A stretch of DNA of 14,536 nucleotides from an uncultured Methylobacteriaceae bacterium (GCA_937872715.1 CALMTJ010000215.1:1-14536), one strand, 5' to 3'. Counted from the stretch's first letter, positions 6,413 through 12,358 are shown. Notes: a model not told the origin generated them from the sequence alone. A program made the numbers and translations.

Positions 6413-7344
6413 GGCCGGTGCGGGGGTGGCCGACGATCCTCAATCTCGGTGGCACCATCACCGAACGCTACGACGAGACGAGACTCACCGGGCGGCTATC
6501 GGCCGCCGATCTCGTGATGCTCGCCGGGCAGGATATCGGCGCCGTCGACATCGCGCTGAAGGACAGCAGCGACCTGTCTTTCGACGAGATCCTTGCGGCC
6601 AGGGAGGCTATCAGGCGTGACCAGGACAGCCGCGGCTTCGTGCTGTGCTGCGGCACGGACGCGCTGGAGGAGGCGGCCTACGCGGCCGCGCTGCTGCTGC
6701 CGCGCGAGCGACCCTGGGTCGTGACGGCGGCGAGCCATCCATCCACGTCTCCGCGGGCCGACGGCGCCCGCCACCTCCGTCAGGCCCTCGCGGTGTTGGC
6801 CTCGCTCGGCCGGGACGGTACGCCCGTTCTCGTCTTCGGCGGCTTGCTCTTCGACATCGCGCGCGTCAGCAAGCTGGATCCAGGGGTCGATCAGCCCTTC
6901 GGTCCCATCTCCGCGCAGGTCGGCGCGATCGCTCCCGAAGGCGTCCGCTTCTTCCGCCCGCCGATGCCGATCCCGATCTATCGAGACGCCGGGCCTGACG
7001 TTTCCCGCGCGCGGGTGGCGGTCGTTTCCCACACGTTCGGCGCGCTGGCGCACCTGCCAGCGCCCGCGGATGTCGATGGACTGGTCGTCGCGGGTTGTGG
7101 ACCGGGAGGGATGAGCGCCGCCCTGCGGGATGTCTTGAGGACGCGATGGATCGGACGGGTTCCCGTGGTGGTCTCGTCGCGCTGCGCGGCAGGCTTCGTC
7201 CGAGATGGTTTCGACCCGAAATACGCGATGCTCGACCTGATCCAGGAAGGTTTCATCGTCGACGGCTACGAGGGCCTGAACGCGTCGAAGGCGCGTCTCA
7301 AGCTGATCCTGGATCTGTCAGCCGGCGCGGGAAAACGAATGTGA
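6409..7344 (+). CDS. Asparaginase/glutaminase family amidohydrolase
   Basis: This 311-aa protein is an L-asparaginase-type (class I/II fold) amidohydrolase, expected to release ammonia from Asn, Gln or a related amide. No signal peptide is apparent, so it is probably cytoplasmic. The catalytic set can be followed: T16 in LGGTIT, Y21 downstream, S53/S54 in KDSSDL, T83-D84 in CCGTDALEEAAY, and K155 in ARVSKLDP. These match the T12, Y25, S58, T89-D90 and K162 set known for E. coli asparaginase II. The usual THGTD reads C-C-G-T-D here, a mild change beside the active site that could alter specificity. The ATG is embedded in the racemase stop (ATGA). A 163-bp gap follows before a truncated aminotransferase on the same strand. 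Family clear, exact substrate not. Confidence 0.88.
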   Translation: MRPVRGWPTILNLGGTITERYDETRLTGRLSAADLVMLAGQDIGAVDIALKDSSDLSFDEILAAREAIRRDQDSRGFVLCCGTDALEEAAYAAALLLPRERPWVVTAASHPSTSPRADGARHLRQALAVLASLGRDGTPVLVFGGLLFDIARVSKLDPGVDQPFGPISAQVGAIAPEGVRFFRPPMPIPIYRDAGPDVSRARVAVVSHTFGALAHLPAPADVDGLVVAGCGPGGMSAALRDVLRTRWIGRVPVVVSSRCAAGFVRDGFDPKYAMLDLIQEGFIVDGYEGLNASKARLKLILDLSAGAGKRM

Positions 7345-7359
7345 GTCCGCGCACGCGTT

Positions 7360-7387
7360 TTGGTGTACTTCATCGGGCGGCTATGAA
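7360..7387 (+). promoter_or_regulatory. Candidate promoter upstream of the truncated aminotransferase
   Basis: TTGGTG at 7360-7365 and TATGAA at 7382-7387 are 16 bp apart, just after the asparaginase stop. The predicted transcript would start near 7394 and carry a leader of about 115 nt that includes a potential stem-loop. Pattern match only. Confidence 0.3.
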
Positions 7388-7389
7388 CG

Positions 7390-7434
7390 GGTCGCTCGAA
7401 CGGGTTCGACCTGCGGCGGCGGTTCCGAGCGACC
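7390..7434 (+). other. Inverted repeat (9-bp arms) in the aminotransferase leader
   Basis: GGTCGCTCG at 7390-7398 is the exact reverse complement of CGAGCGACC at 7426-7434. With one bulged base (7425) the pairing continues for three more base pairs. The loop holds a small palindrome, CGAAC-GG-GTTCG (7397-7408), that could form an alternative hairpin. GAACGGGT also occurs twice, at 7385 and 7398. There is no T-run, so it is not a typical intrinsic terminator. Function unknown; an operator, attenuator or RNA-stability element is possible. Confidence 0.35.
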
Positions 7435-7507
7435 AACGATCCAACATCCTGGACAGGCCAGGAGCATTGACCCCGCCGAAACACCGTTCCCACGAGGACA
7501 GGCCGCC

Positions 7508-7801
7508 ATGCATGCGCAGAACCCCGTGTTCATTCCCGGTCCGACTAACATCCCGGAGGTGCTGCGCAAGGCCGTGGACATGCCGACCCTGGACCACCGC
7601 TCGCCGGCGTTCGGGGAGATTCTCCGCCCCGCGCTCGAAGGGGTTCGGAGGGTGGTGAAGAGCGGGCAGGCCGAGGTCTTCGTTTTTCCCGGAAGCGGCA
7701 CGGGCGGCTGGGAGACGGCCATCTCGAACACGCTCTCGCCCGGCGATCGCGTGCTCGCCGCCCGTCACGGCCTCTTCAGCCAGCGCTGGATCGACATGTG
7801 C
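7508..7801 (+). pseudogene. 5' fragment of a class V aminotransferase (serine/aspartate-glyoxylate aminotransferase type)
   Basis: About 98 codons match the N-terminus of PLP-dependent glyoxylate aminotransferases (SgaA/BhcA type): NPVFIPGPTNIPE, AVDMPTLDHRSPAFGE, GSGTGGWE, SNTLSPGDRVLAAR and SQRWIDMC. Intact relatives are roughly 400 aa. Here similarity stops after WIDMC (7801) and the frame runs on as unrelated sequence to a stop at 7943-7945. The PLP lysine and the whole second half of the enzyme are missing, so it cannot be active. The opening resembles the form found in BhcA, the L-aspartate-glyoxylate aminotransferase of the beta-hydroxyaspartate cycle, as much as serine-glyoxylate enzymes; I leave the subtype open. 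A GAGGACA about 10 nt before the ATG and a promoter candidate upstream are intact. The break coincides with a transposase fragment on the other strand. Confidence 0.85.
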
Positions 7802-7804
7802 CGC

Positions 7805-8027
7805 ACAGCAGCGTGCTTGTCACGGGCCGGGCTCGATAGCGGTCCAGCAGTTCATAGAGACGGGTTCGGCGCAGACCGAGCGCTCGGCAGGCGAGCGCGA
7901 CGTCGCCACGGGTCAGCGAGGTGGCCGAGGCGAGCGGCCGGATGACCGCCTCCCGCGCGACCGCCTCGCTCCAGGCCTGCGGGTCTGCCAGCGCCTTATC
8001 GTTCAGACGATCCACAGCGGCCTCCAC
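7805..8027 (-). pseudogene. N-terminal fragment of a TniA/Mu-type (DDE integrase-core) transposase
   Basis: Read on the minus strand, about 70 residues contain a helix-turn-helix region: SLTRGDVALACRALGLRRTRLYELLDRYRARP, followed by VTSTLL. This is the pattern just upstream of the catalytic domain in TniA-like transposases (LGVSRSTVYRLLARYR..P.TSSLLPRKRG, from memory). Similarity ends at TSTLL (about 7806), exactly where the aminotransferase similarity ends from the other side, so the two broken genes meet within about 4 bp. The DDE catalytic core is absent. Possible starts are GTG at 8027 or GTG at 8015; the latter has GGAGG 6 nt upstream. The frame stays open upstream to about 8110, so the native start is uncertain. 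It is a remnant with no expected activity. Confidence 0.65.
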
Positions 8028-8037
8028 CGTGAACGTG

Positions 8038-8099
8038 ATCCGCCGATCAACTGCGAGAAGTTCGCCGAATCGGCTAGAATCCGCCGATGAACGGCGAAC
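8038..8099. repeat. Direct and inverted repeats upstream of the transposase fragment
   Basis: ATCCGCCGATNAAC occurs at 8038-8051 and again at 8079-8092, differing at one base. In addition GTTCGCCG (8060-8067) and CGGCGAAC (8092-8099) are exact inverted copies, enclosing a second inverted pair, ATCGGC (8069-8074) and GCCGAT (8083-8088), around an 8-nt loop. Several copies of one motif in both orientations beside a TniA-type gene resemble transposase-binding repeats at an element end, or an operator region. This is inference. Confidence 0.45.
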
Positions 8100-8100
8100 C

Positions 8101-8365
8101 TCAATCGAGGCAAATCAACGACATCGGATCCGTCCAATGAGCGCGAGCGACAGCGCCGATTCGCCCTGGCCGGGATCGCCCGAGCTGCCCGAAGGTGTCG
8201 ATTTCGAGCACCGCGGCCGGCCGGAGCCCGAGTTTCGATCGTCCGGCGCACGAGAGAGCCCAGACCGGACTACCCTTCCCTCTCCCGTCAGACTGCGCTG
8301 ATGCTTGGGCGGTCGCGCGCCCTTGTGCATGTCGCCCACTTCGGCCAAATATCTCGGGCTGAGGA
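8101..8365. other. Stretch with no recognisable gene
   Basis: Between the repeats and the antitoxin gene I see no convincing gene. A 54-codon open frame on the plus strand (ATG 8137 to stop 8301) has no clear ribosome-binding site and no family I recognise. Just before the antitoxin, TTGTGC (8323-8328) and AAATAT (8347-8352), 18 bp apart, could be a weak promoter. The stretch is probably part of the decayed mobile-element region. Confidence 0.4.
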
Positions 8366-8374
8366 ATGATTTTG

Positions 8375-8956
8375 GTGCTGACCGCTCTCTCGAAAGCCGA
8401 AGCCGCGTACGTCTCCGGGCTGGGCGCAGCCGCCGTCGATCGGGCCATCGACCGCGGCCGTTTTGGGCGCCCTTTCATCGTCCAGCGCTCCCGCAGCCGG
8501 CAGGTCAGCCCGGCCGGCGCGTTCCTGATCGCGGCCGATCACCTGATGGCCCGCGACGTCGGTGCGGCGGCGCGGGTCAAGCTGAGGCGCCGCCTGGCCG
8601 AGGAGCTCAAGGGTAAGCCGATCTCCGCGCTCCGGGAGGTCGAGATTCCCGACGCCGCCCTCCCGGTGCGGATCGACCTCTCCAGTGTCGCCGCGGCGGT
8701 GAGCGTCCGCCTGGAGCGGCTCGAGGCCGCTTTGTTTGAGGTGGCGGAGGATCCGGAGGTGCAAGCGGGTGCGCCGACGTTTCGCGGAACCCGGGTGCTC
8801 GTCCGGCCGGTCGCGGCTGCGCTGGCCCGAGGCGTCGACCGGGCGGAGCTTCGTTCCGATTACGGGCTGAGCGACCGTCAGCTCGACGCCGCGCTCGTCT
8901 TTGCGGAGGCACGGCCGGCACGGGGACGGCCGAGCTATCCGGAGCCGAATGCTTGA
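8375..8956 (+). CDS. DUF433 domain antitoxin (VapB-like) of a DUF433-DUF5615 toxin-antitoxin pair
   Basis: From GTG 8375 the product is 193 aa. The N-terminal half (LTALSKAEAAYVSGLGAAAVDRAIDRG) looks like a DNA-binding helix-turn-helix region. The C-terminal part is a DUF433 domain: VAEDPEVQAGAPTFRGTRVLV, then ELRSDYGLSDRQLDAALVFAEA, ending in RGRPSYP. Such two-part proteins pair with DUF5615 PIN-like toxins and probably autoregulate their operon while neutralising the toxin. The start is chosen by the GAGGA at 8361-8365, which is 9 nt before GTG 8375 and 6 nt before an in-frame TTG at 8372. The in-frame ATG at 8366 touches the GAGGA, which is too close for ribosome binding. The frame is undamaged, and the broken toxin gene starts 3 bp downstream. 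Confidence 0.8.
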   Translation: MLTALSKAEAAYVSGLGAAAVDRAIDRGRFGRPFIVQRSRSRQVSPAGAFLIAADHLMARDVGAAARVKLRRRLAEELKGKPISALREVEIPDAALPVRIDLSSVAAAVSVRLERLEAALFEVAEDPEVQAGAPTFRGTRVLVRPVAAALARGVDRAELRSDYGLSDRQLDAALVFAEARPARGRPSYPEPNA

Positions 8957-8959
8957 CCC

Positions 8960-9217
8960 TTGCGGTTCCTGATCGACGAGAACCCCTCGCCGTCGCTCGC
9001 GGAAACCGCCCGGACGCACGGCCATGAGGCCATGGCTGTGCGCGACCTCGGCCTGCTCAACGTCAAGGAACTGGAAGCTCCTCGACATCGTGCGGGCTGG
9101 AGACTGGACCCTAGTCTAGTCTCCCGCCCGTGTGCAGCGCGTGCTACAGCCCTCGCCGAGGACATTATGGCGCGCGAGTTGCGCGCCCGCCGTCGCGACG
9201 GCTCGGATGTGCGGTGA
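8960..9217 (+). pseudogene. Degraded DUF5615 PIN-like toxin gene
   Basis: The first 36 codons from TTG 8960 match the DUF5615 opening: RFLIDEN..PSLAETARTHGHEAMAVRDLGLLNVK. The frame then breaks. Removing one A of the pair at 9069-9070 restores D-W-K-L-L-D-I-V-R-A-G-D-W-T-L-V, the expected continuation, which then meets TAG at 9117. Just there, TAGTC occurs twice in tandem (9112-9121), a 5-bp duplication. The +1 and +5 changes together bring back the starting frame, so an uninterrupted but scrambled reading runs to 9217. The tail (ALAEDIMARELRARRRDGSDVR) looks like the middle of a longer protein whose end is missing; a REP-like element begins directly after the stop. The Asp residue of the LIDEN motif is present, but a functional nuclease is very unlikely. 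Confidence 0.75.
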
Positions 9218-9275
9218 ACCCCTCATCCGACCTCCGCTGACTCGGAGGCCACCTTCTCCCGCAAGGGGAGAAGGA
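9218..9275. repeat. REP-like element with two hairpins
   Basis: The segment begins CCCCTCATCCGACC and contains two perfect hairpins. One is CCTCCG (9231-9236) with CGGAGG (9243-9248). The other is CCTTCTCCC (9252-9260), loop GCAAG, GGGAGAAGG (9266-9274). The second arm pair is a dispersed repeat I recognise from many rhizobia-related genomes. It lies between the toxin remnant and the 3' end of the convergent VOC-protein gene (stop 9412), where it could also stop transcription or protect mRNA ends. The rest of the gap, 9276-9411, shows nothing I can name. Confidence 0.65.
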
Positions 9276-9411
9276 CCGCGCACCGACGTCGCGGACCGCG
9301 AAATCGCGTCCCCTTTCCACCCCACAGCAGACGCCGCCGGTCCCGAAGTTGACGCTTAAAGTCGCTCCCGATACGCGAAGGGAAAGAGACGCGCTGGCCG
9401 ACGAGACGTGG

Positions 9412-9924
9412 TCACGCCTCTCGTAGAAGATCCTCCAGGTCGAGGCGCCCCGTGAACATGGCGAGGCGGCCGTCGGCCTCCAGCGGCCAGAGATCGCGCG
9501 GGCGGTCCCAGTAGAGCTCGACGCCGTTCCGGTCGGGATCGCGCAGGTAGAGCGCCTCGCTGACGCCGTGGTCGGAGGCGCCGTCGAGCGGGATCCCGGC
9601 CGCCGCGAGGCGGCGCATCGCGTCCGCCAGCGCGGCCCGGGTCGGGTACAGGATCGCCGTGTGGAACAGGCCGGTCGAGCCGGGCGGCGGCGGCGAGCCG
9701 CCGAGGCTCTCCCAGGTGTTCAGCCCGATATGGTGGTGGTAGCCGCCGGCCGAGACGAAGGCCGCCTGCGTCCCGTAGCGCTGGATCAGCTCGAAGCCGA
9801 GCACGCCGCAATAGAAGCCGAGCGCCCGGTCGAGATCGGCGACCTTGAGGTGGACATGGCCGATCCGGACGCCCGGATCGATCGGCCGGTCGGGGCTGGC
9901 GAGCGTCGTGAGCCTGTCTGACAT
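9412..9924 (-). CDS. VOC-superfamily protein (catechol-2,3-dioxygenase/glyoxalase fold, CatE-like)
   Basis: This 170-aa protein has a vicinal oxygen chelate fold. The first beta-alpha-beta-beta-beta module carries GHVHLKVADLDRALGFYCGVLGFEL (about 22-46), with H23 the likely first metal ligand, and GYHHHIGLNTW (61-71) with a His cluster. The second module starts around LFHTAILYPT (86-95) and carries the likely Glu ligand E136 in DRNGVELYWDRP. The ligand spacing resembles ring-cleaving dioxygenases of the CatE type, but glyoxalases and other VOC enzymes share it, so the reaction is not certain. ATG 9924 has GAGGGA about 8 nt upstream. It follows the acyl-CoA ligase-like gene by 11 bp on the same strand, so both are probably one operon, perhaps acting on an aromatic acid. 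Confidence 0.82.
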   Translation of the reverse strand: MSDRLTTLASPDRPIDPGVRIGHVHLKVADLDRALGFYCGVLGFELIQRYGTQAAFVSAGGYHHHIGLNTWESLGGSPPPPGSTGLFHTAILYPTRAALADAMRRLAAAGIPLDGASDHGVSEALYLRDPDRNGVELYWDRPRDLWPLEADGRLAMFTGRLDLEDLLREA

Positions 9925-9935
9925 CGCGGGATCCC

Positions 9936-11168
9936 TCAGCCGACCGGGCGCTCGTCGGCGATGACACGGCCGTCGTTCGGCAGGGTGCCGGGCGGGACGA
10001 GCTCCACCGCGCCGCGCAGGCGCGTCACGGACTGGAGGCTGTCCGCCAGCGCCTCCGCCAGCGCCGGATCGCGGCTCTCCGCCTCCGCCCGGAGCGTCAT
10101 GGCGTCCGCCTCGCCCTCCCGGGTCACGACGAGCCTGAGGCGGCCGAGGCCCGGATGCCGCGCCGCGACGGCCGCGACCTGCTCGGGCCTGACGAACATT
10201 CCCTTCATCTTCGCGGTCTGGTCCGCGCGGCCGAGCCAGCCCCTGATCCGGACATTGGTGCGGCCGCACGGGCTTTCGCCCGGCAGGATGGCGGTGAGGT
10301 CGCCCAAGGCGAGCCTGATCCAGGGATGCCGCGGATCGAGCGAGGTGACCACGATCTCGCCGACCTCGCCCTCCGGCACCGGATCGCCCGTCCCGGGCCG
10401 CACGATCTCGACGACGAGGCCCTCGTTCCCGACGAGGCCCTCGCGCGCCTCGCTCTCGTAGGCGACGATCCCGAGATCGGCCGTCGCGTAGGCCTGAAAG
10501 GCTTCGACGCCGCGGCCGGACAGCTCGGCCTGGAGGCTCCGCGGGAAGGCGGCGCCGGAGACGAGCGCCTTCCGGAGCGGGGACGCGTCGATCCCGGCCC
10601 GCCCGGCCGCGTCCAGCACGATCTTCAGGAAATCGGGCGTGCCGCAATAGGCGGTCGGCCGGTAGGCGCCGATCAGCTCGACCTGGCCGTCCGTGTTCCC
10701 CGGCCCGGCCGGGATCACCACGCAGCCGACCGCCCGGGCGGCCGAATCCATCAGGTGCCCGGCCGGCACCAGGTGGTAGCTGAACGTGTTGAGCACGATG
10801 TCGCCCGGCCGGAACCCGGCCGCGTGGAGCCCGCGGGCGCTGCCCCACGGATCGGGGCCGTCCGGTTCCGGCTCGAAGATCGGCCCCGGCGACGTGTAGA
10901 GCCGGGCGAAGCCGGAGGCCGGGCCGGGCACGAACCCGCCGAAGGGCGGGGCCGCCGCCTGAAGGGCCGGGAGCTCGGATTTCCGCAGCACCGGCAGGCG
11001 GGCGAGCGCCGCCCGGTCGCGGACGGCGTCGGGATCGATCCCGGCCAGGCGCTCGCGGTAGGCGGGCGCGGCAAGGGCCGCCCGCAAAGCGGCCGGCAGC
11101 CGGCCGAACAGGTCGGCCTCGCGCTCGTCGGCGGAGCGCGTCTCCAGCTGGTCGTAATGCTCGCTCAC
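9936..11168 (-). CDS. Phenylacetate-CoA ligase (PaaK)-like adenylate-forming enzyme
   Basis: From GTG 11168 the product is 410 aa; GGAGG stands 5 nt upstream, and a frame extension to 11219 has no such site. The opening (YDQLETRSADERE) and overall plan match the PaaK family of acyl-CoA ligases, which activate aryl or acyl acids via an acyl-adenylate. Seen motifs: YATADLG (227-233, adenine-binding region), LALGDLT with D290 (family YRTGDLT), and GRADQTAKMKGMFVRP (313-328), the hinge and C-terminal domain. The glycine-rich ATP loop, normally YSSGTTG-like, reads Y91-T-S-P-G-P-I, so phosphate binding may differ or the enzyme may have a changed function. Substrate unknown. It is followed 11 bp later by the VOC-protein gene and faces the DUF29 genes divergently across 119 bp. 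Confidence 0.84.
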   Translation of the reverse strand: MSEHYDQLETRSADEREADLFGRLPAALRAALAAPAYRERLAGIDPDAVRDRAALARLPVLRKSELPALQAAAPPFGGFVPGPASGFARLYTSPGPIFEPEPDGPDPWGSARGLHAAGFRPGDIVLNTFSYHLVPAGHLMDSAARAVGCVVIPAGPGNTDGQVELIGAYRPTAYCGTPDFLKIVLDAAGRAGIDASPLRKALVSGAAFPRSLQAELSGRGVEAFQAYATADLGIVAYESEAREGLVGNEGLVVEIVRPGTGDPVPEGEVGEIVVTSLDPRHPWIRLALGDLTAILPGESPCGRTNVRIRGWLGRADQTAKMKGMFVRPEQVAAVAARHPGLGRLRLVVTREGEADAMTLRAEAESRDPALAEALADSLQSVTRLRGAVELVPPGTLPNDGRVIADERPVG

Positions 11169-11252
11169 CGGCGCCTCCGCACGCCCGAAAGGAATGCCGG
11201 GGAGCGGCCGGCGGGGCAAGGGGAGCCGGCATGCGCGCCCGCAAGAGGCGCT

Positions 11253-11281
11253 TTGGCGGCGTGCGTCGCGGGGGTTATGAT
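11253..11281 (+). promoter_or_regulatory. Promoter of DUF29 gene 1, positioned for a leaderless transcript
   Basis: TTGGCG (11253-11258) and TATGAT (11276-11281) are 17 bp apart. The -10 box ends 6 bp before the ATG at 11288, so transcription should start at or within a base or two of the start codon. The same boxes, spacer length and distance to ATG recur in front of the second DUF29 gene, which raises confidence that this is a real promoter. Confidence 0.65.
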
Positions 11282-11287
11282 GGCCGC

Positions 11288-11782
11288 ATGGACGCTTCGC
11301 TCTACGACGAGGACATCTACGCCTGGGCGGAGCAGCAGGCGGCCGCCCTTCGGCGTGCGGCGAGCGTGCCGAATGGTGGTCCGCCCGACCTCGACCTCAA
11401 GAACCTGGCCGAGGAGATCCAGGACGTGGGAAAGACGGAGCTGCGAACCACGACGTCGTTCATCCGGCAGGCCTTCATCCATCTGGCAAAGCTCGCGGCC
11501 GACCCTCATTCCCGGGCGGCTCTCGGCTGGGGGGGCGAAGTCCTCCGCTTCCTGGACGACGCTGCGGCCGCCTTCGCGCCCGGCATGCGACAGGCGATCG
11601 ACCTGGGTGAGGTGTGGCGCGGAGCGATGCGCAGGGCTCATGCCACGTTGCGGCAATACGGCGTCGAGGCGCCGCCGGACTTTCCGGCGGAGTGTCCCTT
11701 CGGGCTCGACGAACTTCTCCGCGAGGAGTTCGACGTCGAGGGAGCGGTCGCCCGGATCCGATCCCTGTCGGGCTGCCCGTAG
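11288..11782 (+). CDS. DUF29 family protein (copy 1)
   Basis: A 164-aa DUF29 protein: an N-terminal YDEDIYAWAEQQAAALRR block (6-23), the family core LDLKNLAEEIQDVGKTELR (about 35-53), a helix-rich middle with a His-containing segment (RQAFIHLAKL), and the C-terminal CPFGLDELL...FDVEGAVARIR. DUF29 has no established biochemical role that I know of. ATG 11288 is chosen because copy 2 begins at the same residue and the promoter abuts it. A frame extension to 11231 would read through the promoter. No Shine-Dalgarno lies at normal spacing, consistent with a leaderless mRNA. A paralogue follows 72 bp downstream in the same direction. Confidence 0.85.
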   Translation: MDASLYDEDIYAWAEQQAAALRRAASVPNGGPPDLDLKNLAEEIQDVGKTELRTTTSFIRQAFIHLAKLAADPHSRAALGWGGEVLRFLDDAAAAFAPGMRQAIDLGEVWRGAMRRAHATLRQYGVEAPPDFPAECPFGLDELLREEFDVEGAVARIRSLSGCP

Positions 11783-11819
11783 TGCCTATCCGTCTGCTCG
11801 CTCCCCGGCACCTCCCGCT

Positions 11820-11848
11820 TTGGCGGAGCGCGTCGCGGGCGCTATGAT
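11820..11848 (+). promoter_or_regulatory. Promoter of DUF29 gene 2, positioned for a leaderless transcript
   Basis: TTGGCG (11820-11825) and TATGAT (11843-11848), 17 bp apart, with 6 bp between the -10 box and ATG 11855. It is a near-copy of the promoter before the first DUF29 gene, with only a few spacer differences. The second gene therefore probably has its own transcript rather than depending on read-through. Confidence 0.65.
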
Positions 11849-11854
11849 GGCCGC

Positions 11855-12337
11855 ATGGACGCTTCGCTCTACGACGAAGACATCTACGCCTGGGCGGAGC
11901 AGCAGGCGGCCGCCCTTCGGCGGGCGGCCGTCTCCGGCCGCCTCTCGTCGAACGAGCTCGATCTCGAGCATCTGGCCGAAGAGATCCAGGACGTGGGAAA
12001 GTCGGAGCTTCGGGCGACCACGTCCTTGCTGCACCACGCCTTCGTGCACCTCATGAAGGCGTGGGCCGATCCGGGCTCCCGGGCAAGCGGCCATTGGTTG
12101 TCCGAGACGGCGGGATTCCTGCTCGATGCGAGGCGGGCCTATACGCCGAGCATGTCCCGCCTGATCGACCTCGATGAGGTCTGGCGCGAAGCCTGGCCCT
12201 TCGCGTTGGATAAGCTCTACGAGTTCGGCGTCGAGCCTCGCGAAGCCCCGCAGGACACGTGTCCGTTCAGCCTCGACGAGCTCGTGAAGCCGGGTTTCGA
12301 CGTCAACGCGGCACCGGACAGGATCCGGGCCAGGTAG
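11855..12337 (+). CDS. DUF29 family protein (copy 2)
   Basis: A 160-aa paralogue of the preceding gene. The first 25 residues are identical to copy 1 and the DNA there differs at about two positions; the core (LDLEHLAEEIQDVGKSELRATTS) is also close. The middle and C-terminal halves have diverged clearly, though the ending keeps the CPFSLDELV...FDVNAAPDRIR pattern. The frame is intact, so both copies are probably expressed. As in copy 1, a Shine-Dalgarno is lacking and the promoter sits directly against the ATG. It converges on the kgtP gene, with only 21 bp between the two stops. Function unknown. Confidence 0.86.
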   Translation: MDASLYDEDIYAWAEQQAAALRRAAVSGRLSSNELDLEHLAEEIQDVGKSELRATTSLLHHAFVHLMKAWADPGSRASGHWLSETAGFLLDARRAYTPSMSRLIDLDEVWREAWPFALDKLYEFGVEPREAPQDTCPFSLDELVKPGFDVNAAPDRIRAR

Positions 12338-12358
12338 GGCTCCGCATCCCGTCAAGCC

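Noticed and set aside
7508..7945. Treating the aminotransferase frame as a complete 145-aa gene
   Set aside because: Similarity stops after codon 98 and the remainder is antisense transposase sequence; the PLP lysine is absent.
9231..9274. A CRISPR repeat or an intrinsic terminator at the two hairpins
   Set aside because: There is no repeat-spacer periodicity and no T-run; the sequence fits a dispersed REP-like element better.
9412..11244. A fused 610-aa VOC protein reading through the ligase region
   Set aside because: The ligase is in a different frame with clear motifs, and the VOC gene has its own Shine-Dalgarno and ATG at 9924.
10155..12056. A 633-codon plus-strand open frame spanning the ligase and the DUF29 genes
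   Set aside because: It runs antisense through the ligase and out of frame through both DUF29 genes, with no family features.
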